From Bacteroidales bacterium (GTDB lineage: Bacteria; Bacteroidota; Bacteroidia; Bacteroidales; UBA932), in the NCBI GenBank assembly GCA_017558775.1, contig JAFYTP010000020.1, positions 1 through 64,000 on the forward strand: a stretch of DNA of 64,000 nt, in the 5' to 3' direction. Made by a program: the position numbers and the translations under genes. The notes below the pieces were generated by a model. That model saw only the letters and a list, made by a program, of their open reading frames with translations. It was not told the origin of the DNA and ran no database searches. Shown piece by piece: positions 1 to 8,133 of the stretch. How positions within the stretch are numbered: position 1 is the first letter of the stretch; each line of letters starts with the position of its first letter.

Positions 1-112
1 CCCTATCGCCGGTCGCCGCCAGAGTAATGCTACCCCGCGCTGCCCCTCGACTTGCATGTGTTAAGCCTGCCGCTAGCGTTCAACCTGAGCCAGGATCTAA
101 CTCTTCATTGTA
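1..112 (-). rRNA. rrs: 16S ribosomal RNA, 5' end (partial)
   Basis: Read on the minus strand, the segment matches the start of bacterial 16S rRNA: the helix 1 region AGAGTTAGATCCTGGCTCAG, then GAACGCTAGCGGCAGGC, then the conserved ACACATGCAAGTCGAG. The short GGGGCAGC stretch after GTCGAG is usual for Bacteroidales. Only about 110 nt are inside the window; the gene runs off the left edge. The exact 5' end is approximate (about 110-115). One base of the helix 1 loop differs from the near-universal AGAGTTTGATC (see findings). Confidence 0.95.
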
Positions 113-250
113 TAATTTTTATAAATCTTAGCTTGTCCTTGGCACTTGTTTCTCTAAGAAACTGACGCTCGTTTAAAGTTGATATCTGTTACAATATCTC
201 GGTACTTGCTTGTACTTTCCTTTCAGTCTTTTCAATGAACTTTTTTAGAA

Positions 251-309
251 TTTTTACTGTCCTGCCTTTCGGTTCGGGCCGTAAAAATTCCCGCTCGTTT
301 CCGAACGGG
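251..309 (-). promoter_or_regulatory. rRNA leader stem-loops
   Basis: Between the promoter and 16S lie two inverted repeats. CCCGTTCG and CGAGCGGG (minus strand, 302-309 with 290-297) form an 8-bp stem with a GAAA loop. TTTTTAC (281-287) and GTAAAAA (251-257) bracket a GC-rich interior. Both lie within the predicted transcribed leader. The rest of 113-250 is AT-richer leader in which I see no gene. Such leaders normally carry antitermination and RNase III processing signals; which of these this is cannot be decided here. Confidence 0.55.
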
Positions 310-313
310 ATTG

Positions 314-344
314 CAAAGGTACACCTTTTTTTCGAACTCACAAA
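314..344 (-). promoter_or_regulatory. Promoter of the rRNA operon
   Basis: On the minus strand a -33 TTTG (344-341), a 19-nt spacer and a -7 TACCTTTG (321-314) match the Bacteroidetes sigma-ABfr consensus exactly. The predicted start lies about 5 nt downstream, in GCAATCCCG. A-rich sequence upstream (345-400) could act as an UP-like element. The block TACCTTTGCAATCCC recurs in front of the tRNA gene at 62101. Confidence 0.85.
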
Positions 345-411
345 CTTTTTACAAGAAAAAAGTGAAAAAAATTGAGTTTTTTCAGGATTTCTCTTTTTGT
401 AAAAATGCCAA

Positions 412-1803
412 TTACCTGCTGTTCAGCGCGATGCGTGCCTGGAGCTCCCAAGAACGAATTCTGTCCTTGTAAAAGTTGTTCGCATTGACCTTCTCAATGG
501 ACAGATCGCTGTCGGAATTACCGCCCCAGCGACGGCAGGTGTACAGGACGTCGTACACGCGGCCAATCTGATATTCGCGGCTGATCCGAAGACCCACGGC
601 ATAATCCTCCCCGTACTTGGTCGTCGGGAAGTTGAGCCGGCGCAGGAGCGGGGTCCAGAATCCGCGCGGGGCGCCGAGGCCGTTGATACGGAGAGCGTTG
701 TTCCGACCGTTCTCCGGCGTCCACTCCCGGTGCTCGACGACATAGGGCGGCAGCGGGTTCAGGTCGAAGTCCGTCATCTGGTAGCAGCCGACGACCATGG
801 CGCACCCCTGCGCACGGAAAGCATCGACAAACTTCTGGACGGTGTGCTCGTCATAATAAAGGTCGTCAGAATCCAGCTGGAGGGCGAAGCGGCCGCAGGC
901 GGGATGGTGGATAGCCGCGTTCCAGTTACCGCCGATGGCATGCCAGGTCGGATCCTGGGCGATATAGACCAGCTTCGGGTTGTCCAGGAAGGTCTTGATG
1001 ACATCGACAGTACCGTCGGTGGAGTTGTCGTCCACGACGATGACGTTGTACGGGAAGTCCGTCACCTGCGACAGCGCCGACTTGAGGGCGTCGCCGATGG
1101 TACGGACGCGGTTCTTGCAAGGGATGACGACGGAGGCCTCGTATTCGAACTCCCCTTCCGTCAGGTCCACCGTCTTGAAACCAGGGGCCAGGTAACCGCC
1201 GATGGCCTTGAGGTGATCCGTCACTGCCTGCTCCATCTCGATCTGGGAGTTGCGGTTCCGGGGATCGACATAATCGAACTGCTTCTCCCCCGACTTGCGG
1301 AGGTCCGTTTCGATCTCATAATAAAGGTATTCGGCGATATGCTCCAGGCGGCCTTTCTGGGAGACCTTCAGGCGGAGGTCGTAGAGTCCCGCCGCTTCAT
1401 AATCGGCCGTCATCCGGCCAGCGGCTTCTTTCAGGGCCGATGTGCGGAAGAGCAGCAGCCCGCCGAACTCGAAGTCGTCGCGCAGCGATCCGATCTGGCA
1501 ATCAATCACTGGAGCGGGAACGGTTTCTCCGCCCTTGGAGATGAAGCGGTCGGAATACAGCATCACGGCGCCGGTGTCGTCGGCAATCTGGAGCATCCGC
1601 TCCAAGGCGTAATGGACCAGGGACAATTCCGTCCTGCGCGTATAGAAAAGGGTGAATTCCGCCGATGCTTGCTTAGCCGCCTCTCGAAGGACGGCGCTGC
1701 GGGTGAAAGATTCTTCAAGGATATGGATGGCAGCCGCTTCCGGCTCGCTGGAAAGGATTCCGGCCTGGGAGGCCAGGGATACAAAGCAGTCAATTCTCTT
1801 CAT
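412..1803 (-). CDS. Family 2 glycosyltransferase with a degenerate N-terminal GT-like half
   Basis: The C-terminal half (from about residue 225) is a GT-A fold GT2 domain: SVVIPCKNR, then VVDDNSTDGT for nucleotide binding, then the metal-binding QLDSDDLYY. The first ~220 residues look like the distal half of another GT2 domain (GAVMLYSDRF where a DXD would be, then FEFGGLLLFRTSAL) but lack the VDD part, so this half is probably not catalytic. I chose ATG 1803 over TTG 1821. No signal peptide or membrane helix is evident, so it is probably cytosolic and transfers a sugar to a cell-surface glycan; donor and acceptor are unknown. It stands alone between the rRNA promoter and the divergent purine operon. 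Confidence 0.8.
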   Translation of the reverse strand: MKRIDCFVSLASQAGILSSEPEAAAIHILEESFTRSAVLREAAKQASAEFTLFYTRRTELSLVHYALERMLQIADDTGAVMLYSDRFISKGGETVPAPVIDCQIGSLRDDFEFGGLLLFRTSALKEAAGRMTADYEAAGLYDLRLKVSQKGRLEHIAEYLYYEIETDLRKSGEKQFDYVDPRNRNSQIEMEQAVTDHLKAIGGYLAPGFKTVDLTEGEFEYEASVVIPCKNRVRTIGDALKSALSQVTDFPYNVIVVDDNSTDGTVDVIKTFLDNPKLVYIAQDPTWHAIGGNWNAAIHHPACGRFALQLDSDDLYYDEHTVQKFVDAFRAQGCAMVVGCYQMTDFDLNPLPPYVVEHREWTPENGRNNALRINGLGAPRGFWTPLLRRLNFPTTKYGEDYAVGLRISREYQIGRVYDVLYTCRRWGGNSDSDLSIEKVNANNFYKDRIRSWELQARIALNSR

Positions 1804-1809
1804 AACCTT

Positions 1810-1817
1810 CAAATGTA
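1810..1817 (-). promoter_or_regulatory. -7 box for the glycosyltransferase gene, near-leaderless start
   Basis: TACATTTG on the minus strand fits the TAnnTTTG -7 consensus. A weak CTTG lies about 20 nt further upstream. Only 6 nt separate the box from ATG 1803, so the transcript would have almost no 5' leader. Confidence 0.5.
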
Positions 1818-1826
1818 GCAATTTTC

Positions 1827-1858
1827 TTTGAGCCTTTCAAGAAAAATCCGTACCTTCG
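1827..1858 (+). promoter_or_regulatory. Promoter of the purC operon
   Basis: TTTG (1827-1830), a 20-nt spacer and TACCTTCG (1851-1858; one mismatch to TAnnTTTG) precede purC ATG 1881 by a short leader. It overlaps the divergent promoter of the glycosyltransferase gene. I saw no purine riboswitch in the short leader. Confidence 0.6.
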
Positions 1859-1880
1859 TGCACGGATTTAAACATACCTT

Positions 1881-2825
1881 ATGAAAGCACTGATCCGCAC
1901 CGATTTCCATTTCCCCGACCAAGTATCGAAGTATACCGGCAAAGTACGCGACGTATATGCCCTCGGCTCCAATTACATGGTCATGGTCGTCACCGACCGT
2001 ATCTCCGCTTTTGATGTCGTCCTGCCCGAAGGAATCCCCTTCAAGGGCCAGGTCCTGAACCAGATCGCCGAGCGTTTCCTCGACGCCACCACGGACATCC
2101 TTCCCAACTGGAAGATCGCCGCGGTGGACCCGATGGTCACCCTCGGACTCCGCTGCGAGCCCTTCAAGGTGGAGATGGTCATCCGTGGCTATCTCACCGG
2201 ACACGCCTGGCGCGAGTACAAGGCGGGCAAGCGCACGCTCTGCGGCGTCCCGATGCCCGACGGCATGGTGGAGAACCAGCGTTTCCCCGAACCCATCATC
2301 ACCCCGACCACCAAGGCCGCCGAAGGCCACGACGAGGACATCTCCAAGGAGGAGATCATCGCCCAGGGCATCGTGAGCAAAGAAGACTACGAGCAGCTCG
2401 AGGCTTACACGCGCGCGTTGTATAAAAGGGGTTCCGAGATGGCGGCCGAGAAGGGCCTCATCCTCGTGGACACCAAGTACGAGTTCGGCAAGCGCGACGG
2501 CGTCATCTACCTGATGGACGAAATCCACACCCCCGACTCCTCCCGGTATTTCTATGCCGATGGTTACGAGCAGCGTCTCGCCCGCGGCGAGCACCAGAAG
2601 CAACTCTCCAAGGAGTTCGTCCGTGAGTGGCTGATGGCGAACGGCTTCCAGGGCCAGGAAGGCCAGAAGGTCCCCGAGATGACCCCCGAGGTCGTCGCCG
2701 GCATCACCGACCGTTACATCGAGCTGTACGAGAACATCACCGGAGTTCCCTTCGTGAAAGCGGAGGACGAAGACCTCGCCGCCCGTATCGAAAAGAACGT
2801 GAACGCTTTCCTGAAGAGCCTATGA
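1881..2825 (+). CDS. purC: Phosphoribosylaminoimidazole-succinocarboxamide synthase
   Basis: This 314-residue protein is SAICAR synthetase, which joins aspartate to CAIR with ATP in de novo purine synthesis. It is of the longer kind found in Bacteroides and yeast, rather than the ~237-residue E. coli kind. Visible family features are [10 protein letters not shown] near the N-terminus (nucleotide-binding region), [18 protein letters not shown], and [14 protein letters not shown]. Its stop overlaps the purB start (ATGA at 2822-2825), so translation is probably coupled. It is first in an operon with purB, purA and a glycosyltransferase. Confidence 0.96.
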   Translation: MKALIRTDFHFPDQVSKYTGKVRDVYALGSNYMVMVVTDRISAFDVVLPEGIPFKGQVLNQIAERFLDATTDILPNWKIAAVDPMVTLGLRCEPFKVEMVIRGYLTGHAWREYKAGKRTLCGVPMPDGMVENQRFPEPIITPTTKAAEGHDEDISKEEIIAQGIVSKEDYEQLEAYTRALYKRGSEMAAEKGLILVDTKYEFGKRDGVIYLMDEIHTPDSSRYFYADGYEQRLARGEHQKQLSKEFVREWLMANGFQGQEGQKVPEMTPEVVAGITDRYIELYENITGVPFVKAEDEDLAARIEKNVNAFLKSL

Positions 2826-4117
2826 TCGAGCGCTATTCCCGCAAAGTGATGAGGGACATCTGGACCGAAGAGAACAAGTTCAGAGCCTACCTCGAAGTTG
2901 AAATCCTTTCCTGCGAAGCCTGGAGCGAGCTCGGCGTCATCCCCCGCGAAGACGTGGACAAGATCCGCGCCGCCGCCACTTTCAGCGTCGACCGCATCAA
3001 GGAGATCGAGCAGATCACCCGCCACGACGTAGTCGCCTTCACCCGGGCCGTCAGCGAGAGCCTCGGCCCCGAGCGCAAATGGGTCCACTACGGACTCACC
3101 TCCACCGACGTCGTGGATACTGCCAATGGTTACCTGCTCCGGCAGGCCAACGCCATCCTCGAAAAAGATCTCGAAGAGTTCCTCGCCGTCCTGAAGCGCC
3201 GCGCGCTGGAATTCAAGGAAACCCCGTGCATCGGCCGTACCCACGGCATCCATGCCGATATCACCTCCTTCGGCCTGAAATGGGCTCTGTGGTATGAGGA
3301 AATGAAGCGCAACATCGAGCGCTTCCAGTTCGCCCGCAAGGGCGTCGAGGCCGGCAAGATGAGCGGCGCGGTGGGCAACTTCGCCAATATCCCGCCGTCC
3401 ATCCAGGACTATGTGTGCGAGCACCTGGGCATCGCTTCCGCCGATATCTCCACCCAGGTCCTCCAGCGCGACCGTCACGCCTACTACATCGCCACCCTCG
3501 CCATCATCGCCTCCACCCTGGAGCAGATGGCTTTCGAGGTGCGCAACCTCCAGCGGACCGAGGTCCGCGAGGTGGAAGAGGCCTTCGGCAAGGGCCAGAA
3601 AGGCTCCAGCGCGATGCCGCACAAGCGCAACCCCATCTCCTCCGAGAACATCTGTGGCTGCGCCCGCGTGATGCGCGGCTACATGTCCGCCTCCTGCGAG
3701 AACGTCGCCCTGTGGCACGAGCGTGACATATCCCACTCCTCCACCGAGCGCATCATCCTCCCGGACGCTACGGAACTCCTGGACTACATGCTGTGCCGCT
3801 TCAAGGGCATCCTGGAGAACCTCGTCGTCTATCCGGAGACGATGCTCGCGAACATTTGGCGCACCCGTGGTGTCATTTTTGCACAGCGTGTGATGAACGC
3901 GCTCATCGGCAAAGGCCTCACCCGCGAACAGGCTTACGACACGGTCCAGCCCATCGCGATGAAAGCCTGGACGGAAGGGCTCGACTACCGGACGCTCCTC
4001 AAGGAGAGCGAGGCGGTCATGGGCCTTCTCACCGTGGATGAGCTCGAAGGCTGCTTCACGCTGGATTATTATTTCAAGAACGTAGATTATATCCTCAAAC
4101 GAACTGGCATATTATGA
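2822..4117 (+). CDS. purB: Adenylosuccinate lyase
   Basis: This 431-residue lyase cleaves SAICAR and adenylosuccinate, releasing fumarate, and so acts twice in purine synthesis. The fumarase/aspartase superfamily signature [17 protein letters not shown] is present near residue 260, and [13 protein letters not shown] and [10 protein letters not shown] supply other active-site segments. I chose ATG 2822 because [14 protein letters not shown] is the usual PurB N-terminus and because it overlaps the purC stop; a longer upstream frame only reads through purC. The stop overlaps the purA start (ATGA, 4114-4117). Confidence 0.96.
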   Translation: MIERYSRKVMRDIWTEENKFRAYLEVEILSCEAWSELGVIPREDVDKIRAAATFSVDRIKEIEQITRHDVVAFTRAVSESLGPERKWVHYGLTSTDVVDTANGYLLRQANAILEKDLEEFLAVLKRRALEFKETPCIGRTHGIHADITSFGLKWALWYEEMKRNIERFQFARKGVEAGKMSGAVGNFANIPPSIQDYVCEHLGIASADISTQVLQRDRHAYYIATLAIIASTLEQMAFEVRNLQRTEVREVEEAFGKGQKGSSAMPHKRNPISSENICGCARVMRGYMSASCENVALWHERDISHSSTERIILPDATELLDYMLCRFKGILENLVVYPETMLANIWRTRGVIFAQRVMNALIGKGLTREQAYDTVQPIAMKAWTEGLDYRTLLKESEAVMGLLTVDELEGCFTLDYYFKNVDYILKRTGIL

Positions 4118-5379
4118 GCAAGGTAGACGTGGTCCTCGGCCTCCAGTGGGGCGACGAGGGCAAAGGCAAGGTGGTCGATGTCCTGACTCCGAACTATAAG
4201 GTGATCGCCCGTTTCCAGGGCGGTCCGAACGCGGGCCATTCGCTCGTCTTCGACGGAGACGGCTTCGTCCTCCACACCGTTCCTTCCGGCATCTTCCGTC
4301 CGGAATCGGTGAACATCATCGGCAACGGCGTGGTCATCGACCCGGTCATCCTCCAGGATGAGATCGCGGCCATCGAGGCCAAGGGCGTGGACATCACCGG
4401 AAAACTCCTCATCTCCAAGAAAGCGCATCTGATCCTCCCCACCCACCGGATGCTGGACGCCGCCAGCGAGGCATCCAAGGGCAAGGGCAAGATCGGTTCC
4501 ACCCTCAAGGGCATCGGTCCCACCTATATGGACAAGACCGGCCGCAACGGCCTCCGCGTGGGCGACATCCTCTCCCCGGAATTCATCCAGCGCTACGAAG
4601 CCCTCAAGTACAAGCACTTCGGCCTGCTCGCCCAGTATAAGTTCCCCTTCGACATCACCGACTACGAGATCAAGTGGTTCCAGGCGGTGGAGTCGATGAA
4701 GCGTTTCACCTTCATCGACAGCGAGTTCGCCGTCAACCGCTATCTGGACCAGGACGTTCCGATCCTCGCGGAAGGCGCGCAGGGCTCCCTGCTCGACATC
4801 GACTTCGGCACCTATCCTTTCGTCACCTCCTCCAACACGATGACGGCGGGCGTCTGCACCGGCCTCGGTGTGGCTCCTAGCCGCGTCGGCAAGGTGATGG
4901 GTATCTTCAAGGCCTACTGCACCCGCGTGGGCAGCGGCCCGTTCCCGACGGAACTGTTCGACGCCACCGGCGAGCGCCTGCGCCAGATCGGCCGCGAGTA
5001 CGGCGCCACCACCGGCCGTCCGCGCCGCTGCGGCTGGCTCGACCTCGTCGCCCTGAAGTACGCCGTGATGATGAACGGCGTCACTGAACTCATCATGATG
5101 AAGGCCGACGTCATGAACGGCTTCGACACGATCCGCGTGGCCACCGCCTACGAGATCGACGGCAAGACCACCACGGACTTCCCGTTCGAGTGCCCCGACG
5201 ACGTCAAGCCGGTGTACACCGACTTCCCGGGCTGGAAGGAGGACATCACCAAGGTCCGCACCTATGAGGATTTCCCGGAGGCGTTCAAAAACTACATCGC
5301 CTTCATCGAGCGGGAGACCGGCTGCCCGGTGAAGATCATCTCCGTGGGTCCCGACCGTTCCGAAATCGTTATCCGATAA
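4114..5379 (+). CDS. purA: Adenylosuccinate synthase
   Basis: This 421-residue GTP-dependent enzyme makes adenylosuccinate from IMP and aspartate, the step before PurB on the AMP branch. The N-terminal phosphate loop reads [14 protein letters not shown], followed by [11 protein letters not shown] and later [10 protein letters not shown], which carries the IMP/GTP-binding arginines. Length is normal for the family. Its ATG overlaps the purB stop by 4 nt, and the next gene follows after 1 nt, so all four genes probably form one transcript. Confidence 0.96.
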   Translation: MSKVDVVLGLQWGDEGKGKVVDVLTPNYKVIARFQGGPNAGHSLVFDGDGFVLHTVPSGIFRPESVNIIGNGVVIDPVILQDEIAAIEAKGVDITGKLLISKKAHLILPTHRMLDAASEASKGKGKIGSTLKGIGPTYMDKTGRNGLRVGDILSPEFIQRYEALKYKHFGLLAQYKFPFDITDYEIKWFQAVESMKRFTFIDSEFAVNRYLDQDVPILAEGAQGSLLDIDFGTYPFVTSSNTMTAGVCTGLGVAPSRVGKVMGIFKAYCTRVGSGPFPTELFDATGERLRQIGREYGATTGRPRRCGWLDLVALKYAVMMNGVTELIMMKADVMNGFDTIRVATAYEIDGKTTTDFPFECPDDVKPVYTDFPGWKEDITKVRTYEDFPEAFKNYIAFIERETGCPVKIISVGPDRSEIVIR

Positions 5380-5380
5380 G

Positions 5381-6106
5381 ATGGACCGCAGGATCGTCAT
5401 CATCCCGACTTACAACGAGAAGGAGAACATCGAAGCCATCGTGCGCAAGGTGTTCTCCCTTCCCGTGGAGTTCCATATCCTCGTCATCGACGACGGCTCC
5501 CCCGACGGGACGGCCGGCATCGTCAAGGGCCTCCAGGCGGAGTTCCCCAAGCAGCTGCATCTCCTGGAAAGGAGCGGCAAGCAGGGCCTCGGGACGGCCT
5601 ACCTGACCGGTTTCCGTTGGTCCCTGGACCATGGATATGACTACGTGTTCGAGATGGATGCCGATTTCTCGCACAATCCCGACGACCTTCTCCGTCTCTA
5701 TGCCGCCTGCGCGGAGGAAGGGGCCGACCTTGCCGTCGGATCCCGCTACTGCAACGGCGTCAGCGTCGTGAACTGGCCCATCGGCCGGATCATCATGTCC
5801 TACTACGCGTCGGCCTATGTCCGTGGCGTCCTGAACATGAAGGTCTATGACACGACGGCAGGCTTCGTCTGCTATTCACGGAAGGTTTTGGAAACCATCG
5901 ACCTGGACGACGTCCAAATGAAGGGCTACGGGTTCCAGATCGAGATGAAGTACACGGCGTACAGGCTCGGATTCAAGATCCGGGAAGTGCCCATCATCTT
6001 CATTAACCGCCAGTTAGGCACTTCCAAGATGTCCAGCGGCATTTTCGGCGAGGCCTTCTGGGGCGTAATCAAGCTACGGTTCCGAAAGATCAAGGGAAGA
6101 CAATAA
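5381..6106 (+). CDS. Polyprenol monophosphomannose synthase-like GT2
   Basis: This 241-residue protein resembles dolichol-phosphate mannosyltransferase: IIPTYNEKENI, VIDDGSPDGT, and the DXD-like EMDADFSH, followed by GSRYCNG. Such enzymes load mannose (or glucose) from a nucleotide sugar onto a polyprenyl phosphate for later use on the periplasmic side. There is no C-terminal membrane domain, so it is the soluble, membrane-associated short form. It is translationally linked to purA (1-nt gap), probably for expression only. A bidirectional terminator follows immediately. Confidence 0.85.
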   Translation: MDRRIVIIPTYNEKENIEAIVRKVFSLPVEFHILVIDDGSPDGTAGIVKGLQAEFPKQLHLLERSGKQGLGTAYLTGFRWSLDHGYDYVFEMDADFSHNPDDLLRLYAACAEEGADLAVGSRYCNGVSVVNWPIGRIIMSYYASAYVRGVLNMKVYDTTAGFVCYSRKVLETIDLDDVQMKGYGFQIEMKYTAYRLGFKIREVPIIFINRQLGTSKMSSGIFGEAFWGVIKLRFRKIKGRQ

Positions 6107-6137
6107 AAAAACGAAGGATTTGCGTCCTTCGTTTTTT
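6105..6137. terminator. Bidirectional intrinsic terminator
   Basis: ACGAAGGA (6111-6118) and TCCTTCGT (6125-6132) form an 8-bp stem with a 6-nt loop. An A run precedes it and a T run follows it, so it can end both the purC operon (plus) and the PUL transcript (minus). Confidence 0.9.
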
Positions 6138-6155
6138 TGTTACCTCCGGGGCCTC

Positions 6156-8126
6156 TTACAGCACCAGCACAGCGCCACCGCCGGGAGCGAGATGCACTTT
6201 CCAGGTGCCATTGACCGTCACCGTCTCGTGCCGGTAATCCCGGGCCGCGCGGTCGGCATTGACACCATCGACATAAACCTCTCCCTGCTTGGCGCCGATG
6301 CCGAGGCGGGACAGGTCGATGTTCAGGTCGCGTTCGTCCCAGTTCCCAAGCGCGCCGACATACCACTTCGAACCGCTGCGGCGAGCGATGACCACGAACT
6401 GGGCAATCTTGCCGTCCAGGGCGATGGTCTCGTCCCAGACTGTCGGGATGGAAGCGATGAACTTGGTGCATTCGGGTTCCTGTCGATAGTTGCTCGGGGA
6501 ATCGCACAGCATCGTCAGCGGGGCGTCGAACACGATGTATTCGGCCAGCTGGTGGCAGCGGGTTCCCTGGGACATCGGTTCCGTGTTGACGGGATAGTAG
6601 TTGTCCTTGGTGGCGTTCCGCATCGCGCCCTGGGTGTAATCGGCCGGGCCGGCCACCAGGCGGGTGAAGGGAACCGTCACGTCGTAGGTCACCTGGTCCA
6701 CGTCCGGGGTGCACCATTTCATCTGCTCCAGGCCGTGGATGCCCTCGAAGTTCAGGACGTTCGGATAGGTCCGCTGCAGGCCGGCCGGCTTGAAGGCGCC
6801 GTGGAAGTCCACCACCAGATGGTACTTGGCAGCCACCGCGGCGGCTTTCTCATAGAACCGGACCATTTCCGCGTCGTCCCGGTTCATGAAGTCAATCTTG
6901 AAGCCTTTGACGCCCATCGCGGAATAGTGCTTGCACACCCCTTCCATATCGCGGTTGAAGGCCCAATAACCGGCCCACAGGATCAGGCCGACGTTCTTCG
7001 AGGCTGCATAAGTGCAAAGCATCGGGAGGTCGATTTCAGGAACCACCTGCATCAGGTCGGCCTCCTTGTTCACCGCCCAGCCCTCGTCCAGGATGACATA
7101 TTCGATGCCGTGCTCGGAAGCGAAATCGATGTAGTATTTGTAGGTATCGTTGTTGATACCTGCCTTGAAATCAACGCCGTAGATGTTCCAGTCGTTCCAC
7201 CAGTCCCAGGCGACTTTTCCGGGCTTCACCCAAGACCATTCTCCCTGAGCGGCGGGCCGCGCGAGGCGCCAGGTCAGGTCGCTTTCAGCGAGCTCCTTGT
7301 CACTCGCGGCAATGGCGATGACACGCCAGGGGAAGGTATGGGAGGCCTTGACCCGCGTCAGGAAGTTCCGGCGGGAACGGACGAGTCCCTGCAGCATATT
7401 ATGTCCTCCCTGGATCTCCGAGGAAGGGCAGGATGCGAAGACGCCGCGAAGCGAGCGACCGCCCTCCTGGTTGCCCAGGTACATGCCGGGATAGTCATGA
7501 AGGTCGGATTCGGTGATGCACAGCTTCATGCCGTTCGCGGCCTCCAGCGTCAGCGGCAGGAAGGCGATTCTCCCCTTCTGCCACTGGGAGACGTTATGAT
7601 ACGCGTAGGTGTTCTCGAAGGAATTGAAGAACTGCTGCTCGATCGTATCGTACTCCTCGCGCACATAGGGCACATAGGCCTTGTAGTCATACGGGAAGGC
7701 GAATTCGGCCTGCTCATAGGCGACGGCGAACTCCCCGTCCTTGCCCCGGCTCACGAAACGGTACGCGACACCGTCGTCATACGCGCGGAACACGATGTCG
7801 TAATTCCCCGCGGACAGGATCATCTCGTTGAAATGGTCACGGACCTTGGCCCGCTTGAAGTTCTTCGCCGGGATGACCGTGTCCACGCTCCGGCGGGAAA
7901 CCTTGTAGCTGTCATTCCCGCCCATGCTGGAGCCGTCCAGGAGCATCATCGATATATGAGAAGGATCCAGCAGTTTGATGCCTCCCCGCACGATGGAATA
8001 CGAAACATGGGCTCCACTGCTCACCGTCACGACGATCTTCCCGTCCGGAGATTTCAGTTCATAGTCCTTGGCCTGCGCCACAAAAGCCGCCGCGAGGGCA
8101 GCCATCATCAAGAATAGCTTTTTCAT
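6156..8126 (-). CDS. Glycoside hydrolase family 97, predicted retaining alpha-galactosidase
   Basis: This 656-residue exported enzyme (signal peptide ending near AAAFVAQA) has the GH97 plan: an N-terminal beta-sandwich, a central TIM barrel (WDWWNDWNIYGVDF, YVILDEGW) and a C-terminal beta domain. GH97 contains inverting alpha-glucosidases (SusB) and retaining alpha-galactosidases. Here Asp412 (in FKIDFMNRDD) and Glu467 (in GLEQMKW) sit where B. thetaiotaomicron BtGal97b has its nucleophile D415 and acid/base E470, each offset by three residues. I therefore infer an alpha-galactosidase. It is the last gene of the PUL, 7 nt after tex. Confidence 0.85.
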   Translation of the reverse strand: MKKLFLMMAALAAAFVAQAKDYELKSPDGKIVVTVSSGAHVSYSIVRGGIKLLDPSHISMMLLDGSSMGGNDSYKVSRRSVDTVIPAKNFKRAKVRDHFNEMILSAGNYDIVFRAYDDGVAYRFVSRGKDGEFAVAYEQAEFAFPYDYKAYVPYVREEYDTIEQQFFNSFENTYAYHNVSQWQKGRIAFLPLTLEAANGMKLCITESDLHDYPGMYLGNQEGGRSLRGVFASCPSSEIQGGHNMLQGLVRSRRNFLTRVKASHTFPWRVIAIAASDKELAESDLTWRLARPAAQGEWSWVKPGKVAWDWWNDWNIYGVDFKAGINNDTYKYYIDFASEHGIEYVILDEGWAVNKEADLMQVVPEIDLPMLCTYAASKNVGLILWAGYWAFNRDMEGVCKHYSAMGVKGFKIDFMNRDDAEMVRFYEKAAAVAAKYHLVVDFHGAFKPAGLQRTYPNVLNFEGIHGLEQMKWCTPDVDQVTYDVTVPFTRLVAGPADYTQGAMRNATKDNYYPVNTEPMSQGTRCHQLAEYIVFDAPLTMLCDSPSNYRQEPECTKFIASIPTVWDETIALDGKIAQFVVIARRSGSKWYVGALGNWDERDLNIDLSRLGIGAKQGEVYVDGVNADRAARDYRHETVTVNGTWKVHLAPGGGAVLVL

Positions 8127-8133
8127 TTTCTTC

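Noticed and set aside
2627..2821. N-terminal extension of purB by 65 codons
   Set aside because: It overlaps purC in another frame. The conserved PurB N-terminus starts at ATG 2822, which overlaps the purC stop.
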